From Ekhidna sp051379705 (GTDB taxonomy: Bacteria; Bacteroidota; Bacteroidia; Cytophagales; Cyclobacteriaceae): 64,000 nt of DNA. The notes under the pieces are model-generated. The model was not told where the DNA came from, ran no database searches, and worked only from the letters and a program-made list of their open reading frames with translations. Position 1 is the stretch's first letter. Every line of letters begins with the position of its first letter. Below are positions 42,423-49,823 of this stretch, one piece after another. Made by a program: the position numbers and the translations under genes. The stretch is from contig NZ_CP179868.1 in NCBI RefSeq assembly GCF_051379705.1, positions 3,782,001-3,846,000 of the forward strand, read 5' to 3'.

Positions 42423-42502
42423 GGTTTTTTTATTTAAAGCTATATAAGCAATGTGAGGAGACAAACTATCAGTGTCGACTTATAGTTCCAATTGGTAAAT
42501 GC

Positions 42503-43687
42503 TTATTGGCTGAAAGGGTTTCCCCATTTCAAGTTGCTGTATACATCTGATCCACTCAATGTCATTAGGAAAGCAACTACGGCCTCTTTTTCTGACTCTG
42601 TCATAGCTAGATTTTGAGGATTTCCGTTTGGATTGAGTCTTCTATCTAATCCGTTTCCCGATTCTGAGATATTGTTGTAATGCTCCAAAACTTCATCTAT
42701 GTCTTCGGTAAATCCTGTATGCATCATTGGGCCGTTTGCTTCTCCAGCATTGTTGAAAAGATCTCGTAGCGATGGTGATCGAGTTACTTCTATGTCTAAT
42801 TCATCTGGGTTTGAGAGTGAAGCTATTATGCCATTATTTCTGCTACCTGGATCTATATCAAACTCAGGCGCCCGGTGACAGGCATTACAACCTAAACCAC
42901 CACCAATTCTCACCCCATTGTTATTGAAGTTTGGTCGTCTCATAAAAAGTTCTTTGCCTTCATTTTCCTCCGCTGTAAAGTTTGAAAAATTCTCGTTGTT
43001 GTTTCCTGAAAGAGCTCTTCCTTCATCATACTTAGAATCAAATGATTGAATACTTCGAATGAACTGACTAAGAGCATTTTGCATTCGCTGCTCAGTTACT
43101 TGTTCGTCTCCATACACTGAAGTGAAAAGCTCATTATAGTGTTCAATGGACTCCAGCCTGTCAAATAGGCTGTTAATGTCATCATCGCCATTATGCCCGC
43201 TAAAACCCATCTCAATATGATCTTGAATGGGTTGTGTTGTTTGTTCTTCCAATGAACCAGCTCGCTCGTCCCAAAAGAAATTGGCTTCTTCTGCGAAACG
43301 TGCATTTATCAATCTCATCGAATGTCTACCCGTTGTTCCATTTACGCCAGTGGAAGCCAAGTCTCCATCACCAAAAGCAAATGCCTGCTGATGGCAACTT
43401 GCACACGCTATTGAATTGTCACTGGATAAGTTCTTATCATAGAATAGAATTCGACCCAATATGGCTCCTCTATCGGTGATTGGGTTACCTGAAGTATTGT
43501 CTTTAGAAATGTACGCTGGGACAGCTTGATTAGCATAATTAGGAAGCTCATTTAAATCAATGTCTCCATTGAATTGTTCAAGGATGGCATCCTGATCCGA
43601 GATGGTTATTGTTTCTTCTACCTCCGCAGAACTACATGCGTTAAGAAAATAAATCAGGGAAAGAAGAAGTAACCATTTCTTTGTCAT
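42503..43687 (-). CDS. Di-haem cytochrome c peroxidase family lipoprotein
   Basis: The 394-residue protein has a lipoprotein signal (TKKWLLLLSLIYFLNAC). It carries two haem-binding CxxCH motifs, CASCHQQ in the first third and CNACHRAPEF in the second half. FYDKNLSSDNSIACASC and GLGCNACH are features of MauG/CcpA-like di-haem peroxidases. The last section has MMHTGFTEDIDEVLEHYN, a further conserved block. It is periplasmic or outer-membrane anchored and would reduce H2O2 with c-type cytochromes, or act as a MauG-like oxidase; the sequence does not separate these. The ATG at 43687 starts the signal. Confidence 0.92.
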   Translation of the reverse strand: MTKKWLLLLSLIYFLNACSSAEVEETITISDQDAILEQFNGDIDLNELPNYANQAVPAYISKDNTSGNPITDRGAILGRILFYDKNLSSDNSIACASCHQQAFAFGDGDLASTGVNGTTGRHSMRLINARFAEEANFFWDERAGSLEEQTTQPIQDHIEMGFSGHNGDDDINSLFDRLESIEHYNELFTSVYGDEQVTEQRMQNALSQFIRSIQSFDSKYDEGRALSGNNNENFSNFTAEENEGKELFMRRPNFNNNGVRIGGGLGCNACHRAPEFDIDPGSRNNGIIASLSNPDELDIEVTRSPSLRDLFNNAGEANGPMMHTGFTEDIDEVLEHYNNISESGNGLDRRLNPNGNPQNLAMTESEKEAVVAFLMTLSGSDVYSNLKWGNPFSQ

Positions 43688-43800
43688 ATCATCTTGAGTT
43701 TTGTTTTTAGATGACAGGATAATGGTCAAACTGGTGATTTGGTATAGAGCATTCGACCAAATTGATTTTTAATTGGATGAATAGTTAGAATCTGGCTAAT

Positions 43801-44541
43801 TCAGACCATGGCAGGATCATTGTAATCCAGATAATAATCTTTTAAAAGCTTCCAAAAGTCAGTCGTATACTTTCGGTCATCTCTTCGAATCATAAGTTCT
43901 GATTCCTCGAGATCTTTTTTGTGAAATTCAAATCTGGCCATATTTCTAAAGACTGAACTCCTTTCTTTATTTCTAACTGTGACTATCTCAGCAGGATATA
44001 ACTTTGATTTTTCAGCTAGACTTATAAATTGATCCATTTCTCTTTCTGGATAGAGGAGGTAGAAATAACCTTCATTCGACATAAGCTTGTGCAGGCTCTT
44101 TATTAAATCATTCATTGGTAGAAGCGAGGAGTGAAGCGCCTGATTTTTTGAAGAGTTTTTGCCTTTGAAACTACTCTGAAAAAATGGTGGATTACATATA
44201 ATAACATCATATCGATCATCGTCGAAATCCTGAATGGAAGTATGCTTACATGTCAATCTATTGCTCCAAGGAGATTTCACAAAGTTTCTATTAGCTTCTT
44301 CAAATGCTTCCTTATTTACTTCTACAGCATCGATGTGAGTATCATCGTTCATTTGAGCAACCATTAGGGAAAGCAATCCTGTACCTGTTCCTATATCTAA
44401 TATTTGCTTTGGCCTTTTACCTAACTCTTTAATTTCATCAGCTACCCATGCACCAAACAGACAGGCATCGGTCGTTACCTTCATTCCGGATAGCGCTTGT
44501 TCTACCCGGAATCTTTTGAACTGAAAGTAGCTATTTGGCAT
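43801..44541 (-). CDS. trmN6: tRNA1(Val) (adenine-37-N6)-methyltransferase
   Basis: The 246-residue protein is a class I SAM-dependent methyltransferase. ILDIGTGTGLLSLMVAQ is the SAM motif, and VIICNPPFFQSS is the NPPF catalytic motif of N6-adenine methyltransferases. The N-terminus QFKRFRVEQALSGMKVTTDACLFGAW is typical of TrmN6 (YfiC). It modifies A37 of tRNA1Val in the cytosol. It is a single-gene unit with no obvious terminator nearby. Confidence 0.93.
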   Translation of the reverse strand: MPNSYFQFKRFRVEQALSGMKVTTDACLFGAWVADEIKELGKRPKQILDIGTGTGLLSLMVAQMNDDTHIDAVEVNKEAFEEANRNFVKSPWSNRLTCKHTSIQDFDDDRYDVIICNPPFFQSSFKGKNSSKNQALHSSLLPMNDLIKSLHKLMSNEGYFYLLYPEREMDQFISLAEKSKLYPAEIVTVRNKERSSVFRNMARFEFHKKDLEESELMIRRDDRKYTTDFWKLLKDYYLDYNDPAMV

Positions 44542-44668
44542 TCAGCGAAGATATGGTTAAGGAGGTCTCTTCCTTTCAAGCCATTCTGAATTTATTTATC
44601 TTACCCTAAGATGTAGCAACTAAAACCAGTGCATCATGACCTAACTGCAGGTAATTGACTTCCTTGTT

Positions 44669-47287
44669 TTACTCATATCTCAACTTCGTTGCTGGGTTTG
44701 CTTTAGTCACCTTAGAGGTTTGCCAGTAGATAGATACGATCCCAACAAGGAATAAGAACAAAATGCTAACGAAGATCTCGATGAAACCAAGGCCTGTTCC
44801 GTAGCGAATAAGAAAATAGAGGAAAAGCTTATCGTAAAACACATACGAAACCGGAATTGCTATCAAAGCTGCAATCAGAATGAGTTTGATGAAATCCTTG
44901 GTAAGAAGATAATACAAGCTGCTATTGGTAGCTCCCATGATCTTTCGTACCGCAATCTCTTTCGTCCTGTTTTCGGTAGTATATGACACCATGCCTAGCA
45001 GACCCAAGCATGAGATTGTGATGGCAAGCGCACTAAGGACACTAAAGAATTTGATCTGCACTCGAAGAAAATAGTAGGCATCTTCGATTTCATCATCAAG
45101 GAAAGTTGCCCTAAAACTGATCTGTTGATCGATACCCTGCCAGATATCCTCTAGTTCACTAATGGTTCGTTTGATGTTGGTTGAGCTAACAGCCAGCAAA
45201 GCATACTGACTGTTTTCAACTGAGTAGCGCATCATGAGTGGATTGATAAGCTCACTTAAAGGTTCAAAATTGAAGTCTTTTAATATTCCAACTATACGGC
45301 AGTTGGTACCATCGGCTAGCGAAAATTGCAGCGTGTCCTTTTGTACATTAAATACTTTCATGGCTTGGATGAATTGCTCATTGACCAAAACCAACTCTTC
45401 ATTTTTATTCGATTGGCTCAGCGATTGACTTTCACCCCAGACCAATTCCATGTTCATGTTTTCGATGAAGTCATCACCAATAAAAACTTCATTCACTCCG
45501 ATAGTGTCTAGCTGGTTTGAGGTTGCATCTATCGTCGATCCCAGGAACAGTCCCGGCAGGTTGGAAGAGGTGGTTAGCGCTTTTACATCCGGGTGTTTTT
45601 GAAGCTCGTTGATAGCGATTTGGCGATCCATTCCTTCAAAAGGAACAGAAAGTATATTCTCTGACAGGAAACCATGGTTGTTGTTGACAACATAGGTATG
45701 CTGCCGAGCGATGGCCAAAACGCCGATTACGAATACCAGCGAAAGGAAAAATTGAAAGACAAAGAGGCCTTTCTTGAAACCAGAAACGTTACTCTTCCCA
45801 TTTTTGATTTCTCCTTTCAAAGTCTGAATAGGATTAAGTCTTGCAAAATATTGAGCTGGGAATATGCCTGCCAATATGCCAACAAGAATAGAGAAGAAAA
45901 GAAAGGTTAAAATCTGAACAAAGCTTGGGTCGGTATTGAGTACTTCCGCTGCTAAAACCATTGATAAAAACTCTCGCTTCATAGGGTATAAGATGAGCAA
46001 GGATCCAAAGAGAGCTAAAACTGACAGAATGATTGTCTCGACGATAAACTGTGCTTTGATTTGAATTTTTTCAGCACCAACAACCTTACGAATACCTATC
46101 TCTTTAGAACGCTTTAAGGCACGAGCAATGGACATATTGGTGTAGTTGAAAACAGCAGGAAGTAGCACTAAAAGCCCTATAACCAAGAAGAAAATCATGG
46201 TAGGGTGATCCCACCCAATACCTATTGCCTGACTGATATTCCATCGCGGAACTACGCCATCGAGGTTGATGTATTCCAAAGCTACTTCTCTGTCTGGGTT
46301 GAAAGTGGCTGCTCGAGCGGTGATCTGATCCAGTGCTTCCGCAAATAGCGGTTCTGAATCCGAATTATCTAACAAAGCATACACATAGTTTCTGCTATGA
46401 TTAAACCAATCATTATCAAGATTCGAGGCAATCACTGCAGGATGATTTTCAAGTGAAGTGAGTACCTCAAAATAAAAGTGTGTTTGCTTAGGATTTTCCA
46501 GCACTCCTGTGACGCTTAGGGCCCCATAATCCGTAAGTAGGGTCTTCCCAATAGGATCTTCATCTCTAAAGAGCTTCTGAGCCACTTTTTCAGTAATCAC
46601 AATACTGGAAGGTAATTTGAGAGCTGTTTTTTGATCACCTTTCACAAGCTTGAAGCTGAAAATATCCAGAAAGGATTGATCAGTATAGTAGCCATGAAAA
46701 TTCAGCAGGTTGCCATGATGATTTACCTCCGGATTAAAATTATCCTTAATCGTTACCGTGTTTTCTATGAAGGGATACTGCTCTTTTAGGTGAGTACCCA
46801 TTGCGTTGAATGTGGATCCGAAAGTTCGGTCACTCTCCACATCTGCGATGTGTGTATTGATCTGAAAGATTCTGTCTTTGTTTTCCTGCCAGGAGTCAGT
46901 CTGATAGATTGCAACAGATATGGATAGAGCTAAAAGGCAAATAGACATTCCTAGTGCTAAGCCAAGAATGTTTAAGGATGTGAATAGTTTGTGCTTGGAG
47001 AAATTGCGAATTGCGATCTTGAAATAGTTTTTGATCATAGCGAATGAGTTTTTTTGATAAAAAGGTGAATAGGCGGCTTTTGATTTCCGCTTTTTTAGTC
47101 CATAAGAAAACAAGAGTGAAAGCACCTGGATCCAGTATTTAAGGTCGCTATTAAGCTTACCTGTATCTTCAAGGTTTAGTCCATAGACCTCATCAAGGTC
47201 ACCTTGAATATCTTCTAGTTCAGCTTTGCCAGCATACCATTTCAGCAATCGCTGGGCAAGTAATGGAGGTTGCACTGTTGATTTCAT
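44669..47287 (-). CDS. ABC transporter permease with N-terminal permease prefix domain
   Basis: The 872-residue protein has an N-terminal prefix of about 80 residues (LLAQRLLKWYAGKAELEDIQGDLDEVY, ending SYGLKKRKSKAAY). This is the permease-prefix domain seen when such permeases are paired with PadR regulators. A MacB/FtsX body follows, with TM1 after MIKNYFKIAIRNFSKHK, KRSKEIGIRKVVGAEK, and a second FtsX block with NRTKEIAVRKIMGAT. The ATG at 47287 overlaps the PadR stop as ATGA, which fixes it. No ATPase gene is adjacent. Confidence 0.92.
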   Translation of the reverse strand: MKSTVQPPLLAQRLLKWYAGKAELEDIQGDLDEVYGLNLEDTGKLNSDLKYWIQVLSLLFSYGLKKRKSKAAYSPFYQKNSFAMIKNYFKIAIRNFSKHKLFTSLNILGLALGMSICLLALSISVAIYQTDSWQENKDRIFQINTHIADVESDRTFGSTFNAMGTHLKEQYPFIENTVTIKDNFNPEVNHHGNLLNFHGYYTDQSFLDIFSFKLVKGDQKTALKLPSSIVITEKVAQKLFRDEDPIGKTLLTDYGALSVTGVLENPKQTHFYFEVLTSLENHPAVIASNLDNDWFNHSRNYVYALLDNSDSEPLFAEALDQITARAATFNPDREVALEYINLDGVVPRWNISQAIGIGWDHPTMIFFLVIGLLVLLPAVFNYTNMSIARALKRSKEIGIRKVVGAEKIQIKAQFIVETIILSVLALFGSLLILYPMKREFLSMVLAAEVLNTDPSFVQILTFLFFSILVGILAGIFPAQYFARLNPIQTLKGEIKNGKSNVSGFKKGLFVFQFFLSLVFVIGVLAIARQHTYVVNNNHGFLSENILSVPFEGMDRQIAINELQKHPDVKALTTSSNLPGLFLGSTIDATSNQLDTIGVNEVFIGDDFIENMNMELVWGESQSLSQSNKNEELVLVNEQFIQAMKVFNVQKDTLQFSLADGTNCRIVGILKDFNFEPLSELINPLMMRYSVENSQYALLAVSSTNIKRTISELEDIWQGIDQQISFRATFLDDEIEDAYYFLRVQIKFFSVLSALAITISCLGLLGMVSYTTENRTKEIAVRKIMGATNSSLYYLLTKDFIKLILIAALIAIPVSYVFYDKLFLYFLIRYGTGLGFIEIFVSILFLFLVGIVSIYWQTSKVTKANPATKLRYE

Positions 47288-47610
47288 TTCAGTGAAAGGT
47301 TTATTTTTGAACCCGCCCAAAGTTGATCTCTTAGCGCTTTCATATTATTCAATTCGGAAATAGCACTATCTGTAAGCTCGAAATAGCGTTTTCTTCGTCC
47401 GCCTCTTTCATTCGTAGGCTCGCCAAGGAAGGAGGAGATGTACCCCTTTTCCTCAAGTCGAGTAAGCGTGGAGTGTAAGGCCCCGATGCTCAACTTGCGA
47501 TTGGCGCGTTCTGAAATATCATTTAATATGGCAACCCCGTAAGCATCTTTAGCAAGATTAGCGATCGTCAGCAGCACTAATTCCTCAAATTCTCCAAGAT
47601 ATCCTTTCAT
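47284..47610 (-). CDS. PadR family transcriptional regulator
   Basis: The 108-residue protein has the PadR winged-helix N-terminus: MKGYLGEFEELVLLTIANLAKDAYGVAILNDISERANRKLSIGALHSTLTRLEEKGYI, ending RRKRYFELTD. It overlaps the permease gene by ATGA, so the pair is co-translated and PadR very likely controls it. Upstream, in the divergent gap with the S4 gene, are a palindrome and a direct repeat that are candidate operators. Confidence 0.93.
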   Translation of the reverse strand: MKGYLGEFEELVLLTIANLAKDAYGVAILNDISERANRKLSIGALHSTLTRLEEKGYISSFLGEPTNERGGRRKRYFELTDSAISELNNMKALRDQLWAGSKINLSLK

Positions 47611-47632
47611 GTTAGTTATTATTTTTTTGAAG

Positions 47633-47646
47633 CTAATATGTATTAG
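47633..47646. promoter_or_regulatory. Palindrome CTAATATGTATTAG upstream of padR
   Basis: A perfect inverted repeat, CTAATA-TG-TATTAG, is centred about 30 nt before the PadR start. Its size and place fit an autoregulatory operator. It is a candidate only. Confidence 0.5.
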
Positions 47647-47712
47647 TTTCTACTTTTAAGAATTAATCATACGGCGAGTTTATCCAATATGTTTCTATTT
47701 TTAAGAATTAAT
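47647..47712. repeat. Two near-identical 21-nt direct repeats in the padR/S4 intergenic region
   Basis: The 21-nt unit at 47647-47667 and its copy at 47692-47712 are the same except for one C-to-T change. Both contain TTTAAGAATTAAT, and both are preceded by AATATG, although the first has six extra nucleotides after it. They lie 45 nt apart in the 130-nt divergent gap, suggesting two copies of a regulator site. Confidence 0.6.
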
Positions 47713-47728
47713 ATTTAAATCAGTTCAG

Positions 47729-47736
47729 TAGCTTTG
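47729..47736 (+). promoter_or_regulatory. -7 box (TAGCTTTG) of the S4 gene promoter
   Basis: This is a perfect TAnnTTTG box just 4 nt before the ATG at 47741. The usual start about 6-7 nt after the box would fall at or beside the start codon, implying a leaderless or nearly leaderless mRNA. Confidence 0.5.
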
Positions 47737-47740
47737 CATA

Positions 47741-47950
47741 ATGCAAACATTTGAGTTAGAGGGATTCGATTTTATTGAGCTAAATAAGCTGCTTAAAATC
47801 ATGCAGTTAGTAGGTTCAGGGGGTGAGGCCAAGCAGTTTATCGATGAGGGCCTTGTTCAGGTAAACGGACAAGTAGAAAAACAGAGAAGAAAGAAGCTTC
47901 GTGTCGGTGACAAGGTAAGCTTCGAAGGCAATGAAGTTGAAATCAAGTGA
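47741..47950 (+). CDS. YbcJ-type RNA-binding S4 domain protein
   Basis: The 69-residue protein consists of one S4 RNA-binding domain: FIELNKLLKIMQLVGSGGEAKQFIDEGLVQVNGQVEKQRRKKLRVGDKVSFEGNEVEI. It matches the size and layout of E. coli YbcJ, including the early FIELNxLLK, so the ATG at 47741 is right. S4 proteins bind structured RNA, often ribosomal; the target is not known. It is divergent from padR and convergent with the VOC gene by 1 nt. Confidence 0.92.
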   Translation: MQTFELEGFDFIELNKLLKIMQLVGSGGEAKQFIDEGLVQVNGQVEKQRRKKLRVGDKVSFEGNEVEIK

Positions 47951-47951
47951 G

Positions 47952-48317
47952 TTACCTGTTGAACTCTCCGATGTGCCATAGCACACCCGAAGGATCATAA
48001 ACGAATCCTTCTTGTCCCCAGTCGAAGGAGGTAGGCTCAACGAGTTTGACGCCCTCGAACTTTTGGTCTAAATTTTTTCCTTTCAGTATTTCCCAATAGT
48101 CTGATAGATTGCTCACCTCTAGAAAAAGCATTGTATTCTCAATCCAGTCCTTTACATAGAAATCCTGTAGATAGAAGCCAAAATTCTCAATTGAGAAGTA
48201 GGACATCTTGGGAGAGGTGACGACTTCATCAAATCCCCATGCCTGGTAAAACGCCCTGGACTGTTGATAATCCTTTGCTCCAACAAACGCTCGTATTGAT
48301 CCAATGGCAGGTTTCAT
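47952..48317 (-). CDS. VOC/glyoxalase family protein
   Basis: The 121-residue protein has MKPAIGSIRAFVGAKDYQQSRAFYQAWGFDEVV, MSYFSIENFGFYLQDFYVKDW, LFLEVSNLSDYWEIL and the closing SFDWGQEGFVYDPSGVLWHIGEF. This is the two-module VOC fold with the conserved YDPSGVLWH end. The likely metal ligand His is present, but a Glu is not obvious at the first site. The function is unknown; it may be a bleomycin-resistance-type binder. It is not closely similar to the VOC protein at 6992. Confidence 0.85.
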   Translation of the reverse strand: MKPAIGSIRAFVGAKDYQQSRAFYQAWGFDEVVTSPKMSYFSIENFGFYLQDFYVKDWIENTMLFLEVSNLSDYWEILKGKNLDQKFEGVKLVEPTSFDWGQEGFVYDPSGVLWHIGEFNR

Positions 48318-48438
48318 ACTGGTAAAAAAATGGTGACGATCAGTAATTTCGCTTACTTTTTTCGCAAATGTGAATTTTTCGCAAAAAGAATTACCCCAAT
48401 GATTTTATGAGTACAGCCGCTAATAAAGCAGTAGCAAG

Positions 48439-49638
48439 TCAAATACTCTCCGAAATGACCCAACCGGCTGACCAGCAGGCCTGAAAATTAAAACCACCAG
48501 TCAATGCATCAATATCCAGAACTTCTCCGGCAAGGTAAAGGTTTGGAAATCGCTTACACTCGAAGGTTTCCAGGTTTACTTCTGACAGCTTTACTCCTCC
48601 GGCTGTCACAAACTCTTCTTTGAAGGTACTTTTACCATGCACTCGATATTTCCCTTGGATCAGCTCCTCTGTTAGTTTGTTGATATGCTTATTTGATAAC
48701 TCTGCAAATGGAGTTTCAGCAGAAATATTGCAAAGACTTGTTATCCGTTCCCAAAAACGCTTGGGAATATCGAAGAGCGGATAGTTGACTACTTTCTTCT
48801 TGGGATTGGAGGCAATATATTGGCTCAAGTGTTTTTGGAAATCTGCTTGTTTCAAATCTCCGGTGAAGTTGATCATAACTTCAAATTCGTAGTTTTTTGC
48901 CTGGAGCTCGTAAGCTCCCCACGCCGATAACTTTAAGACAGCCGGACCGCTTAATCCCCAATGCGTAATAAGCAGTGGCCCTGTTTCCTCCAATTTGCTA
49001 CCGACAACTTTCACCTTTGAATTGTCAAACGAAATGCCTTGAAGACCTTCTAGTCTTTCATCTTTGATATTGAAGGTGAATAATGAAGGAACGACATCTG
49101 TAATTTTTAAACCTGTTTGTTGGAGAACAGACCAAGTAGCCGGGGAAGACCCGGTAGCGACTATCACTTTGTCTGCCTCAAAAGTTTGAGTAGTAGTAAT
49201 CACCTTCCATCGATCACCTTCTTGCTTCAATATATCCAGTGACTGATTGTGAATGATTTCTACATTTAATCGCTTGGATTCATTCAAAAAACAATCGATG
49301 ATTGTTTGGGAAGAATCAGTAATTGGAAACATCCGTTTATCTGCTTCAGCTTTAGTTTGCACGCCTCGAGCAGCTAGCCAATCCACCATATCAGAAGTGG
49401 TGAATCTTTTAAATAGTTGATGTAATTTCTTAGAACCCCTGGGATAGTAATGGACTAGCTCAGAAGGCTTACTTCGTTCATTGGTAACATTACATCTTCC
49501 ACCACCGGAAACCTTGACTTTACTCAAGAGCTTAGTGGTTTTTTCCAGGATGATAACCTGATAATTAGCGTGTTTTTTAGCGACATTGATCGCAGTAAAA
49601 AAACCAGCAGCTCCTCCTCCAATTACGATAATTTTCAC
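48439..49638 (-). CDS. HI0933/YhiN-type FAD-dependent flavoprotein
   Basis: The 399-residue protein begins MKIIVIGGGAAGFFTAINVAKKH, the dinucleotide-binding GxGxxG. KVSGGGRCNVTNE, the HI0933 signature, and GLSGPAVLKLSAWGAY follow. The FAD-binding end reads FPNLYLAGEVLDIDALTGGFNFQACWSAGWVISESI. It belongs to the HI0933 (YhiN/BaiN-like) flavoproteins. The reaction is not established in this lineage. It is a single-gene unit on the minus strand. Confidence 0.92.
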   Translation of the reverse strand: MKIIVIGGGAAGFFTAINVAKKHANYQVIILEKTTKLLSKVKVSGGGRCNVTNERSKPSELVHYYPRGSKKLHQLFKRFTTSDMVDWLAARGVQTKAEADKRMFPITDSSQTIIDCFLNESKRLNVEIIHNQSLDILKQEGDRWKVITTTQTFEADKVIVATGSSPATWSVLQQTGLKITDVVPSLFTFNIKDERLEGLQGISFDNSKVKVVGSKLEETGPLLITHWGLSGPAVLKLSAWGAYELQAKNYEFEVMINFTGDLKQADFQKHLSQYIASNPKKKVVNYPLFDIPKRFWERITSLCNISAETPFAELSNKHINKLTEELIQGKYRVHGKSTFKEEFVTAGGVKLSEVNLETFECKRFPNLYLAGEVLDIDALTGGFNFQACWSAGWVISESI

Positions 49639-49664
49639 TTTGCCAAGTAAATGAAAATGTAAGA

Positions 49665-49682
49665 GATTGAATCAATTCAATC
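49665..49682. promoter_or_regulatory. Perfect palindrome GATTGAAT-CA-ATTCAATC
   Basis: An 18-nt perfect inverted repeat lies 27 nt upstream of the flavoprotein start, in the 185-nt gap after the permease gene. It is followed by a T run on the plus strand, the wrong direction for a terminator of either minus-strand neighbour, so an operator is more likely. The rest of this gap holds nothing I can identify. Confidence 0.35.
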
Positions 49683-49823
49683 ATTTTTTATTGCGTCGAA
49701 CCAATCACTTTACTTTCAGCGTTTACTCAGAGGTAAAAATAGAATGGCTTGAAAGATCGACTGCTTGTCTTGTGATTATCCCATGGAAAATTACTTCACC
49801 ATAAGTATCAAATTGAATCTGAA

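Noticed and set aside
48406..48480. A 25-codon plus-strand ATG frame.
   Set aside because: It overlaps the flavoprotein 3' end in antisense, has no supporting context and contains no motif.
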